This document shows, piece by piece, positions 1 to 8,985 of a DNA stretch of 44,479 nucleotides (position 1 is the first letter of the stretch; each line of letters opens with the position of its first letter). The position numbers and the translations under genes were made by a program. The stretch comes from Aureobasidium sp. EXF-3400 (Eukaryota; Ascomycota; Dothideomycetes; Dothideales; Saccotheciaceae). The stretch is from positions 1 to 44,479 of the forward strand of contig SWBL01000386.1 of NCBI GenBank assembly GCA_024195585.1, in the 5' to 3' direction. The notes beneath the pieces were generated by a model that was not told the origin of the DNA, made no database searches, and saw only the letters and a list, made by a program, of their open reading frames with translations.

Positions 1-608
1 ATCGACCGACTGCTGCATGGTAAAATCAGACTTGGGGACACAAGGCATGATCAGGACAAGATAGTACAAAGCCACCTGCAAGGTAGAGTAACTTGTTCTT
101 GATCTGCGAAGTGTCTCCTCGATGTACCTGCGCAAGGACAAGACGCCACCGGTTTGGGGCTTGTGATTGGCGACCGACAAAGGCCAGATAACTTCTACCA
201 TTTGCGCGGCGGAGTCTATTAATGTTAGACGGACTCGGACAAGAAATAAAACAACAAACACATACCGACAAGACCGTCGACGAAAGTAGCCTTGCGCTCT
301 TCTTGGCGTACAAGAGTTGGAGGTTTTTGTAGAACATTTCCCTGGCTGCGACGAGGATGGCGACGTTGTTCAAGAGGTACAGAGTTGGAGTCGGGTTGAG
401 ATGAGGGGAGGGCAGCAGAGGAGAGAGTGTGGGATTTGTTGGAGAGGGCAGTCGAGGAGAAGGTTTTGAATTTGCCGGTCTGAGAGGGGGTCGAAAGAGC
501 ACAGAGTGACGAGTAACTGAGGTCCTTGCTTTGAGGTAGATGGCGTGTATGAGATCTGTCGAGCTCAGAGATCGTACGACCGCATAATGATGAATAACTG
601 AGGTCCAT
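1..608 (-). CDS. Pho85-type (Pcl family) cyclin, 5' part, truncated by window edge
   Basis: Cyclin partner of a Pho85/PhoA-type kinase. Exons 266..608 and 215..1 (continuing off the left edge) join in phase 1 across a 50-bp intron (216..265). After a low-complexity Ser/Thr/Pro leader the joined protein reads TFVDGLVDSAAQMVEVIWPL, then a loop, then ETLRRSRTSYSTLQVALYYL: the first helices of the cyclin box of fungal Pcl cyclins. The start is the ATG at 608; upstream in-frame codons are not ATG. The leader carries a short internal repeat (DLSYSSLC at residues 2-9 and again about 25 residues later). The RRSRTS...LQ...YYL helix suggests to me the Pcl5/PclA side of the family rather than the Pho80 side, but the diagnostic C-terminal half is missing. 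In yeast Pcl5 is induced by Gcn4 and promotes Gcn4 degradation; transferring that role here is inference. Confidence 0.8.
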
Positions 609-1239
609 ATTGTGAGGAGGTTGGTTGTGGGTGTGTTGGTGCAAAAGAGTAGAGGTGTCCGGAGAGAGTAAACCGTGATGATATGACAGAAGACCAGTCT
701 TCCAGTCGGCAGTACGCGAAAGGTACCAGATTCAAATGATGACTCCTAGTGCACTTTGTTTCCGTCTAGGCAGAAAGTGCAAGGAGTAGACAGTAGTTGG
801 CCCTACGAGGGCTTACCACATGTACGAGCCCATCTCTTGAATTTTGGTAACGTATTTCGAGTAAGAAGCGACTGGAGTGATAGCAAGCGAGGATCCAATA
901 AGCATAGCTGCCTAGGGCGGCGAAGAAGGAGGCGACAACGAGTTGGGTGTTTAACTTGTGCGCGCCAGAACTAGAGCCGGAATGATGTGTGCGTTCTTGG
1001 GTTGACGGGTAGTCAGGTTGTTGTTTTGAAGGCGAGGATTTAAGCGGCGATTAGGTGCTTGAGTGGAGAGAGAGGCAGGTGAAGCCTAGGGCAGACCAGA
1101 GCGGAGAAGGACTCAAAGAGAAGTATCACAACCGACAAAGACCCCTCACGACGAATATCGGAGAAGGTATTGGGAAGGAGACGAGGGACGGAAACAAACA
1201 GAGGATATAAGAGGGAGTGATCAACCAAGGTGGATGAGG

Positions 1240-1246
1240 TGACTCA
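1240..1246. promoter_or_regulatory. TGACTCA word upstream of the Pcl cyclin (Gcn4/CpcA-type site)
   Basis: Perfect 7-bp TGACTCA, about 630 bp upstream of the cyclin ATG. It matches the consensus of Gcn4/Cpc1/CpcA bZIP activators. One such word is expected by chance about every 8 kb, so support comes only from context: a Pcl cyclin can be a Gcn4 target. Confidence 0.35.
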
Positions 1247-1381
1247 AGGTGACTGGGGGCGGAGAGGCAAAGAGGTGGCGATGGGCGAGCGACAAGCGGA
1301 GGCTGCCTTGAAGCAATTACTCACCGCGCGACAAACGATTTCCAACACCGCGGAAAGCTGCGAAAGTTGTATTTTCTTTGT

Positions 1382-1391
1382 TCACGCGTGA
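1382..1391. promoter_or_regulatory. MluI cell-cycle box (ACGCGT) palindrome
   Basis: TCACGCGTGA is a 10-bp perfect palindrome with the ACGCGT core bound by MBF (Mbp1-Swi6) at G1/S genes in yeasts. CGCG-containing words recur at about 1326, 1420 and 1431. It lies about 775 bp upstream of the cyclin ATG, so function depends on where transcription starts. Confidence 0.3.
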
Positions 1392-2759
1392 CGACTCGAC
1401 GTGTTCGACAGACTCTACTCGCGTGCAACGACGCGAGTGTTCCTGTTGATTTGGTCCTTCATTATTGCGATGGGTTGTAAAGTGTCTAGGAGGAGGAGAG
1501 CTGCGAAACCAGAGGTGGTCCTGTCCCCAGCAACCCGCTGAGGTGTGACTCCCCAGGATTCCGAAGCCGCCGCCCAGATCCAGTCACCAGTTACCTCCGA
1601 GTTTGATTCAAGTTACCGCCACAGCGCCTCTCAGCCAAGCATGACGAATTCAGAGCCTTCGACTCATCTCGACCTTGCTGACCCTGTCTATCCTGCTCAC
1701 TGGCCGCAGCTCGCCATCCACCTGGCAAGGAAAATCATGTCCGCCACCCTATTGTATCCTGTTGCTGAGAATTGCACACCAACTAGGCAGGTCTTGAGGC
1801 GGACCGAGTTTTTAGGCAGCCTTGCCATCAGCTTTGTCTTGATCATGATCATGGTTGCCTGCCCTACCTCGAGGCTCGCGTGAACGGTCACCAGACGCCG
1901 GGGGTGCGCGGCTGTCCGTTTCCGGCCATGATGGGTTAGTGAGTGATCGATCGCGCGGGTACGGAAGCCGCCTAGATATCAGTACAGTACGTCCGTACCG
2001 TTGCAACGTTGAGACTTGAACCGCAGAGCCCCGCTGGAAGAAGCCTCGAAGCTTTTCCGAATCGCAAATTCCCTGCGAGAGATTCGTGCCATTTCCCCAG
2101 CTGTTCTGGTTTCCCTGTTTGCTGAGTCGTTGAGGTCCACACGCTGTGAGACTGTGACTCTTGATCTGATTCGCAAGGCGGTGGGCTTTAGTACCAGTGC
2201 TTGCTACATAAAGAGGTTGCCAAACATGAGAGTCCGCCGTGAGTCCAAAATCCTCAGCTCGTGCTGATGAAGTTGGGTACCAAATTGAGTGCATGGAGGA
2301 GTCAGAGTGAAAAAGATACCCGCGACCCGGTGTTCAACCAGATCAGATGCGATATCGTGTTTTTTGTGGTTCCACTATGAATGGCACTCCATGGCTCAAG
2401 ATGATGAATTGATCTCAATTTCATTATCATAACTGCTTTTTTATGCCCTATTTCGCACTGTCGTGGCTATGCTGCTGTGATTCTCATCGAGCATTTTCGA
2501 AGACTACCTGGTGATGGTGCCATGCAACGAGATTCTTGCCATGAGTAGCCGGAAAGCAGTTCCTGTTCTCTTGACCCTGTCCTTTGCACACTTTGTTAGT
2601 TGGTGTCCAGGTGATAGTTGATACGGATTTCGCAAGACCGTCGAGAGAATTGTGCGTGATGATCCATAGATGTTGACCGGAGATGGTGTGTTTGTGCAAT
2701 GTAAGCGCTTCGCAGTCGTTTGCGGAAAAGCCGAAGGCCATGCGACTCTCGTCTCTTGT

Positions 2760-3191
2760 CTAGTATCTGTATCTGGTCGAGTAGTCCTTGGGACTTACAA
2801 CCAGACCTCTGCCCTTCTTGGCACCTCTGTAGATGGTCTCGATGATGTCAATCAACTCTTGCTTATCCTCCAAGACCCAGTTCAACTTGTTGTTGTTTCC
2901 GGTTCCGAAATCACACATCATGTGTTTGTTGCGGAAGAAGAACATGATGGTCATAGGATCGTAAAGCTCGTACATCTGGTTGAAGTCGGGGACTTGATCC
3001 AGATCGCAGACATAGACAACAGCAAAGTTCTTGACGCGATCGGCGATGCGGTAGAGGACTTCGTCCTGGCGCATACAGTCCTTGTCCCAATCGCGACCGA
3101 AGCGGATAACGACTAGGCGGTCTTCTTCAGACATGATGGCTTGATCGACGTGCCAGCCGCTGGAAAGATGGGGGAGGACGACGGAACCCAT
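2760..3191 (-). CDS. DIB1: U5 snRNP protein Dib1/Dim1 (thioredoxin-like 4A)
   Basis: Spliceosomal protein of the U4/U6.U5 tri-snRNP and pre-B complex, with a thioredoxin fold that has lost redox chemistry. The 143-residue single-exon protein has the family's usual length and is almost colinear with human TXNL4A. Visible hallmarks are LPHLSSGWHVDQAI near the N-terminus, VVIRFGRDWD, PDFNQMYELYDP, MFFFRNKHMMCDFGTGNNNK and the invariant tail GRGLVVSPKDYSTRYRY. The chosen ATG (3191) gives the canonical short N-terminus; 49 in-frame codons upstream lack similarity to the family. It lies tandem to VFA1, about 0.9 kb downstream of that gene. Confidence 0.97.
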   Translation of the reverse strand: MGSVVLPHLSSGWHVDQAIMSEEDRLVVIRFGRDWDKDCMRQDEVLYRIADRVKNFAVVYVCDLDQVPDFNQMYELYDPMTIMFFFRNKHMMCDFGTGNNNKLNWVLEDKQELIDIIETIYRGAKKGRGLVVSPKDYSTRYRY

Positions 3192-3826
3192 AGTGAGAGA
3201 AGCGGTGGTGAGCGGAAAGAGTTCTGGCGCCGGTGCGGTTATGGGAGAGGAGAGACGAATTTGACGGCTCGATGCGCTTGTAAGTCGGTTGGATGTTGGT
3301 GGCAAGTGAAGGCGACAGTGGATCACAAGAACTTGCAATGAGTGAGATGGGCGTGAGTAATCGCAGTGCTGCCTGATGAGTCGAGAGATGACAGACGGAA
3401 GATTTCAGAATGACGATTTCCATACCAACGAAAGCTCGAGCCCCAACCACCAAGGTCTTTTATGCCGAGCCGACTGAACAGTTTCACACAATTTATTATA
3501 CCATCTCAAAGCAGCTGAGTCTAACATCAGTCATCAATTCAGAGCAGACTACACAAACTACAAGCTAGATCTCAAGCCTTTGGTCCAACAGCAAATGGCG
3601 GTAGGAAACTGGACCCAAACCTCAGCTTCGTCAACACTGGCAGCCATCGCGCCACTCAGCTCTAGCGTTTTACGCCTGTGCTCCTAAAGTATTAATTCCT
3701 CGGCGACAGGCTGCATGATGGGAGCCGACATGCCCTCCCTATGCACGTTTCCACCGCAGTCGTAGCCATCATTCAAGATACCTCACGTCTTCTTTGCCCG
3801 TCTCGCCGGGTTTCTTACAACCCGGT
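3192..3826. other. DIB1 upstream region
   Basis: Probable DIB1 promoter and 5' UTR. Open frames antisense to or overlapping the DIB1 start (3141-3341 +, 3127-3453 -) look like shadows. A GC hairpin with arms CCGGGTTT and AACCCGG lies at about 3806-3825, directly beyond the small candidate ORF that ends at 3827. I see no other gene. Confidence 0.35.
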
Positions 3827-4006
3827 CTAGCCGGGCTTTAGGTCTCTCTCTACTAGCTTGTGCTCGTCCTTTGCCCAGTCTGTGCCTTTTTGCCGCGACG
3901 GGTCGAAGAATTTGAGGCAGAGCCAGATACCGTGAAATACAGTGAACATGACGACCAGGAAGGACAATAGTCTGAGGACGCTTGTATAGGAATAGACGCA
4001 GCACAT
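3827..4006 (-). CDS. Candidate 59-aa single-pass membrane microprotein
   Basis: A 59-codon ATG-to-TAG frame downstream of VFA1 on the same strand. It encodes about 25 hydrophobic residues (VLRLLSFLVVMFTVFHGIWL in the core) followed by a charged tail (FDPSRQKGTDWAKDEHKLV...). This polarity is typical of small membrane proteins, and no homologue comes to mind. The ATG directly follows GAGTAG, which could be a splice acceptor. A second hydrophobic stretch in another frame just upstream (about 4023-4110, containing TLCAVLTLAIVFPNIRAYK) could be an earlier exon, but I find no GT donor joining the two. It may equally be chance within the VFA1 3' UTR. Confidence 0.3.
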   Translation of the reverse strand: MCCVYSYTSVLRLLSFLVVMFTVFHGIWLCLKFFDPSRQKGTDWAKDEHKLVERDLKPG

Positions 4007-4126
4007 CTACTCATGCCCTTGAACAATGCTAGGCAATGTTGTGCATCTTGTAGGCCCGGATATTGGGGAAGACGATAGCAAGGGTCAGCACAGCACACAA
4101 GGTGGTGTGTGGGGTGATCAGGTGTC

Positions 4127-4693
4127 TCAAGGATTGCCGGTGGGTACTGAAGGGAACAAGGAAGGGTTTCTCATGCGTTCGCGATTGCGCTTTGCAGCTT
4201 CGGCATTGCGCATCTTCTCGAGACGCATGTTATAAAAGTGTTTTTGCAGCTGGAAGACACGAGGGCCGTCATCTGTGCCTGCCTTTGCCGTTGACGAAGC
4301 GTCGGCCTTGTCGGTCAGAGCCTTGATCTTGTCATCCCTTTCTTGCTCGTCCTTGTCAGACTTTTTGTCGTCCTTGTCCTTGTCTTTGGCATCCTTGTCC
4401 TTGTCCTTTGCCTTGTCCTTCTTCTGTTGCTTCTTCTTCATCTTTTCATCGTACTCCTTCTTGACAGCTTCGATCTCGCGATCCAACTCTTCCTTCTTCT
4501 TTCTGTCGGCTATGGATTTGGCCTCATCGTCGGTCGGCAAGGCGAAGTTGCGGTCTTTGAGATGCGAGGGGCAGATGTAGAAGAAGTCCTTGTTGTCGGG
4601 GGTGATCAGAACGCTGGTCGAGGGTTTGTAGCAGACCATACAGCCCTTTGCAGCCGTCTCGGCGACCTTACGGTGGTGCCAAATGTTCTCCAT
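4127..4693 (-). CDS. VFA1: VPS4-associated protein 1 (Vfa1)
   Basis: Endosomal regulator that binds the AAA ATPase Vps4 and stimulates ESCRT-III disassembly in yeast. The 188-residue intronless protein has the family layout: N-terminal MENIWHHRKVAETAAKGCMV with CxxC (C18, C21) and a later Cys in FFYICPSHL (probable zinc-binding), then a long Lys/Asp/Glu-rich coiled coil with KDKDKDAKDKDKDDKK repeats (about residues 75-120), and a C-terminal helix (VFQLQKHFYNMRLEKMR) of the kind used to bind a Vps4 MIT domain. The ATG at 4693 directly precedes the conserved N-terminus. It faces away from ARG4, with 283 bp between the two starts. Confidence 0.9.
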   Translation of the reverse strand: MENIWHHRKVAETAAKGCMVCYKPSTSVLITPDNKDFFYICPSHLKDRNFALPTDDEAKSIADRKKKEELDREIEAVKKEYDEKMKKKQQKKDKAKDKDKDAKDKDKDDKKSDKDEQERDDKIKALTDKADASSTAKAGTDDGPRVFQLQKHFYNMRLEKMRNAEAAKRNRERMRNPSLFPSVPTGNP

Positions 4694-4834
4694 GGCTGCG
4701 ACTCGGAGAGGTATCTAGCCCGTCGCAAGCTTGTCGTGCTGTGTCAGTGCAGCAAGATGAACACACGAAAGGCGGAGAGAGAGCAGGAAGCGAAGTCGGC
4801 CCGCTGATAAGCGCGATAAGGAAAGAGCAACCAT

Positions 4835-4841
4835 TGAGTCA
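4835..4841. promoter_or_regulatory. TGAGTCA site in the ARG4/VFA1 divergent promoter
   Basis: Perfect TGAGTCA, 136 bp upstream of the ARG4 ATG and 142 bp upstream of the VFA1 ATG. This is the Gcn4/Cpc1/CpcA consensus at a distance typical of amino-acid biosynthesis promoters. Confidence 0.6.
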
Positions 4842-4976
4842 CTGCAATCCGACATGCATGAGGCTAATTAATATCATTCTTTTTCTCTCTTACACTTTTC
4901 GCACTCACAATCTTCTTTGATAACATCTTGCTCATCGCAGCTCTCTGATTTATAGTCACCAAACATCATCACAAAC

Positions 4977-6453
4977 ATGGCAGGTGCTCCTAGCAGCGAA
5001 AAGCTTTGGGGAGGTCGCTTCACTGGTGAGTTCATAGCTATGCTTGCATTGCCATGCTTGCCGAAATCATGATGGGACAAGTCAATTGACCCATACTCCA
5101 GGCGGCCAGGACCCCCTCATGACGGCATACAACGAGTCCATCTACTATGACCGTGCCTTCTACTCGCAAGACATTCGTGGCTCAATTGCTTGGGCCCGTG
5201 CAAACAAGAACAAGGGAATCATCAACGACCAAGAGTTCGCCGAGATTGAGCGAGGTCTGAAAGAGGTGGAAGAGGAGTGGAGGTCTGGCAAGTTCAGCAT
5301 CAAGCCTGGAGTCGACGAGGACATTCACACTGCCAACGAGCGTCGCTTGGGTGAAATCATCGGCAAGAACATTGCTGGCAAGCTCCACACCGGCCGCAGC
5401 AGAAACGAGCAAGTTGCCGTTGACATGCGCATGTGGCTGCGCGAACAGCTTGAGAACATCGAGTCGTACCTTGTCGATCTGCTCAAGGTCATTGCTGCCC
5501 GCTCAGAGCAGGAGATTGAGCACGTCATGCCTGGCTACACCCATCTTCAGCGCGCACAGCCCATCAGATGGTCGCACTGGATGCTCTCATACGGTCTGGC
5601 TTTCGCCAACGACCTCGAGAGACTTCGTGAGGTCAGACAGCGCGTGAATCGCAGTCCTCTGGGCTGTGGTGCTTTGGCTGGCAACCCCTTTGGCATCGAC
5701 CGTGATGCCATGGCCAAAGAGCTGGACTTTGACACTCTCATCTACAACTCGATGGCCGGTGTCGCCGATCGTGACTTTGTCGTCGAGACCATGCAGTGGG
5801 GAAGCATGCTCATGCTTCACCTGAGTCGCTGGGCCGAGGACTTGATCATCTACTCAAGCGCTGAATTCAACTTTGTCAGACTGGCAGACGCCTACTCGAC
5901 CGGTAGTTCGCTCATGCCCCAAAAGAAGAACCCCGACTCGCTCGAGTTGATCCGCGGAAAGGCTGGTAGAGCGTATGGCCAGATGGCCGGTCTGATGATG
6001 ACAATCAAGGGCATCCCTTCGACCTACAACAAGGATTTGCAGGAGAGCGTTGAGCCTATGCTCGATCACGTCAAGACTGTCGGCGACAGCATCCAAATCG
6101 CGACAGGTGTCCTCTCCACACTCAACATTCAACCCAAGAACATGCTGGCTAGCTTGTCGCCTGACATGCTGGCTACCGATCTTGCAGACTACCTCGTCCG
6201 CAAGGGAGTGCCGTTCCGTGAGACCCACCACATCTCTGGCAGAGTGGTCGCTCTTGCCGAGGAGAAGAGCACACCCATGGACAAGCTCTCGTACGAACAA
6301 CTCAAGGGTGTCGATTCCCGTTTCGAGGAGGACATCCTCGAGGTCTTCGACTACCAGAAGAGTGTTGAGATGAGAAGCGCATCAGGCGGTACCAGCAAGA
6401 GCTCGGTTCTGGAGCAGATCAAGGTCATCAAGCAGACCATTGAGAAGAAGTAA
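4977..6453 (+). CDS. ARG4: Argininosuccinate lyase
   Basis: Last step of arginine synthesis: argininosuccinate to arginine plus fumarate, cytosolic homotetramer. Exons 4977..5025 and 5102..6453 (intron 76 bp, phase 1) give 466 residues, the usual length. The short first exon encodes [17 protein letters not shown], the standard N-terminus, so the ATG at 4977 is firm. Family motifs: [15 protein letters not shown] near residue 115, the [13 protein letters not shown] segment here as [17 protein letters not shown], and the fumarase/ASL signature [15 protein letters not shown] with its mobile catalytic-serine loop. It is the first of five consecutive amino-acid genes and converges on HOM2. The TGAGTCA at 4835 suggests cross-pathway (Gcn4/CpcA) control. 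Confidence 0.97.
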
Positions 6454-6771
6454 TGTAAAAGTCACATAAAAGTGTAGATATAATTATGTTAGATGATCGT
6501 TTCAAAAGTCCGGATATTCACTATCACCAGCCGAGCGTACAATGTTTATTATTCGTTCCTGTAATTGAATGCAAGTCCAAATCTCGAGTCGCGCAGATAT
6601 CATTTCAAACATTGAATGATGTCGCATCGAGGCCCAACAAAGCTGAGCGTTGGAGTCAAGGGTATGGAAGTTTTAAGATGGCCTCCGGAGAGTTGATGTT
6701 GTAGATTAGCTTTTGTTTAATGTTTTCTATATTCACATCCATAACTACATGAAACTCATTTGAATACTGGT
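6454..6771. other. ARG4/HOM2 convergent 3' region
   Basis: Tail-to-tail intergenic space of 318 bp, AT-rich, probably two 3' UTRs. No gene or strong structure seen. Confidence 0.4.
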
Positions 6772-7997
6772 TTACGCGAGGCCCTTGAGGACGCAGGCTT
6801 CTGCGTTGAGAATGGAGGATCCGGCAGCACCAATGACGGCTAGAGAAAGTCAGCATCAATGATTTGAAAGTCCCAAAGGTGGATCGCGCTTACTGTTGTG
6901 GCTGAGGGCAACGAACTTGATGTCAAAGATACCACTCTCGTCTTCACGAACTCTACCTACGCTGACAGCGTAACCTCTGTCGGTCTCTCTGTCAAGTCTG
7001 GGTTGCGGGCGGTCGGGCTCCTCCATGACAACGATAGCCTTCTCGGGTGCAGATGGGCAGCCAAGCTTCTGGGCATCCGAGACGTAGTCGCGCATAGCCT
7101 GCTTGACCTCCTCGGCACTGGGAGCGGGTCTTCTCTCGAAGCGTAGCGAAACGCAAGCGGTGTGGCCGTCCAAGACGGGAACTCTGTTGCAAGCAGCCGA
7201 GATTCTGAGGTCGCTCTGGTCGGAGAAACCAGTGACGTCCGAGTTGACCTGGCCGAGAATTTTCTGTGCCTCGGTCTCGAGCTTGTCCTCCTCGCCGGAG
7301 ATGAAGGGAACGACGTTGTCGATGATGTCCATGCTGCTGACACCGGGGTAGCCAGCTCCTGAAACAGCCTGCATTGTGACGACCGAAACCTGGTTGATAG
7401 GGCCGAACTTGGCTTGCAGAGCAGCAAAGGGGATGACAATGCCAATGACGGCGCAGTTGGAGTTGCAGACGAGGAAACCCTTGTTCAAGCCGTAATGCTT
7501 CCTTTGGTGCTGAACGACGTCCAGATGAGGCAGGTTGACGGTAGGCACAACCAGGGGCACGAGGGGGTCGCGGCGGTAGTTCTTTGCGTTGGAGAAGACG
7601 GCAAGTTCGGACTTCAAGAAGGCCATCTCAACGTCGCCGGCGACGTCGCTATCCAGACCGGAGAAGACCATGTCGCAGTCGGCGAATTGGTCGGGGGTGC
7701 ACTTCCTCACGACCAGCTCGCCCAGCTGCTTGGACATGGGCAGCGATTGCTTCCACTTGACAGCATCCTTGTATTTCTTGCCTGCCGAGCGTTCAGAGGC
7801 GCCTACGGCATGGAGAGTGAAGTGGGGGTGAAGGGCGAGTAGAAGGATGAAACGTTGTCCGACAGAGCCAGTGGCTCCGAGTACACCTAGCAAACAGAAT
7901 GTCAGTCTGGTCCCGAGCCAGCAAGGCGGCATGTGTACCGACCGCACTTCTTCTTGGGAAAGTCGGGAGACTTGTCTGTGAATGTTGTCACGTCCAT
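6772..7997 (-). CDS. HOM2: Aspartate-semialdehyde dehydrogenase
   Basis: NADPH-dependent reduction of aspartyl-phosphate to aspartate semialdehyde, the branch point to threonine and methionine. Three exons: 7943..7997, 6894..7886, 6772..6839 (introns 56 and 54 bp), 371 residues. Exon 1 supplies [19 protein letters not shown], joining to [12 protein letters not shown], the NADP-binding loop. The catalytic cysteine lies in [10 protein letters not shown]; substrate-binding segments are SGAGYPG and [14 protein letters not shown]. The last exon restores the standard ending ([17 protein letters not shown]...). The first donor reads GTCGGT, unusual but the only one keeping frame and phase. It shares a divergent promoter with ARG2 and converges on ARG4. 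Only an imperfect TGACTCG (8047) is seen upstream. Confidence 0.96.
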
Positions 7998-8917
7998 GTT
8001 TGGTCAATCGAAAGATGTCAAGGAGAGAGCTGAGGAAACACCTCGATGACTCGAATCAGTCACTCTCCAAAAATTCGACCGATGACGCGCGAGGGGTCTG
8101 CCACCCTCGCCGACACCGCTGATATTGACTACCTCCGTGTCGCGCTGCGTACAACCTGGCGGTCTTCTATCTGATCACAATCGGCTCGGGAGCCAACAAC
8201 AAACTGATCATGTTGTACAGTATACAGTGTTCCGCGATAGACATCAAATCTCAAGTGATCGGCAACAAAATACATCAGTCAGCCTACGAGTCGTCGCACT
8301 TTCGCGATGGAGCTCGATTTGACATTGTACCAGGGTCACCCGTACTACATCCGCCATATCTCTCGATATCGTCGTCACAGTGCACACTCTGACATTTGTA
8401 TGGTTCAAACACTTCTAACAGATAGACATATCCTTTTTACTCGCTGTGTGAAGGTTACAGATCTTGTGAGGCGGGGGTGGTTGGGTAAATCGTGATTGTC
8501 TGTTTCCAGAGGGTTCAATTCACAGCTACACTCTACAATCAACATGATCGAGTGGTTACTCTGGAGAATACCAGAATGGTAGCAATTGATGAGATTCCAA
8601 TGAATAGGGCAGCAATGTCATGATAGTAATACCATACTTCTCGAGATCAGATTCACCCACACGGGAGAGAGAAGCATGTATGTTCTGGTATGAGCTTCTA
8701 TAGAAGTCTCGGCGTGTATAGCGGAGATAGGTCGCGAGTCAAGATGGACGAGCCGCTTTGCCGCAGTCGGCGGTGTGGAGAAGACGATAAGATAAGGATA
8801 GCTCGACTACTCTATGAGTCTTTTTATTCCCGCTGTGCCTCGGAATGACTGTGTGGATGAATCGTCATTCAAAGTCGTTGTTCGACTCTCTCTCGTTTGG
8901 TTGATAGGCCATGAACA
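7998..8917. promoter_or_regulatory. Divergent HOM2/ARG2 promoter region
   Basis: A 920-bp bidirectional interval. Near HOM2 lie TGACTCG (8047-8053) and TCAGTCA (8056-8062), one mismatch each from the Gcn4 consensus; near ARG2 lies TGAGTCT (8815-8821). No perfect TGASTCA was seen. Short open frames (8125-8322, 8307-8495) resemble no protein I know. Confidence 0.35.
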
Positions 8918-8985
8918 ATGGCAGGATGCCTCCCGACACTTCGAAGCAGAGTGCGCCCCGACACTCTCAAGTGTTTGCACCGTGA
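8911..8985 (+). other. Overlapping upstream ORF at the ARG2 start
   Basis: An ATG only 7 nt before the predicted ARG2 start opens a 24-codon frame ending at TGA 8983-8985, inside ARG2 exon 1 in another frame. If the transcript includes 8911, scanning ribosomes meet this ATG first (-3 is G, reasonable context) and would have to leak past it to make Arg2. A third frame is also open from the ATG at 8814 to 8999. No resemblance to the arginine attenuator peptide of CPA1/arg-2 mRNAs was seen. Confidence 0.4.

Larger units (their letters stand above)
609..2759. other. 2.15-kb gap with probable cyclin promoter; no supported gene
   Basis: Space between the cyclin start (608) and the DIB1 stop (2760). 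The cyclin-proximal part is purine-rich on the + strand. It holds a perfect TGACTCA at 1240-1246, a palindrome TCACGCGTGA at 1382-1391 containing the MCB core ACGCGT, and further CGCG words nearby. Open frames at 1545-1883 (+), 1812-2294 (-) and 2016-2267 (+) start at non-ATG codons or resemble nothing I know. The stretch 2300-2750 is AT-richer and probably includes the DIB1 3' UTR. A non-coding RNA could be hidden here; I see no diagnostic boxes. Confidence 0.4.

Noticed and set aside
1545..1883. Open frame with hydrophobic C-terminus (LGSLAISFVLIMIMVA)
   Set aside because: Starts at GTG, no similarity, overlapped by equally long frames on the other strand; treated as chance in a gap.
1980..2050. 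GGTTCAAGTC-like sequence on the minus strand, tRNA T-loop-like
   Set aside because: Neither the T-stem nor the other arms pair; not a tRNA.
2400..2450. ATGATGA word suggesting a C/D-box snoRNA
   Set aside because: No D box at a suitable distance and no terminal stem.
2484..2741. 85-codon minus frame beyond the DIB1 stop
   Set aside because: No recognisable protein character and non-conserved composition; probably DIB1 3' UTR.
8877..8890. GTTCGACTC, resembling a tRNA B box
   Set aside because: Flanking bases do not form a T-arm, and no A box or acceptor stem is found nearby.
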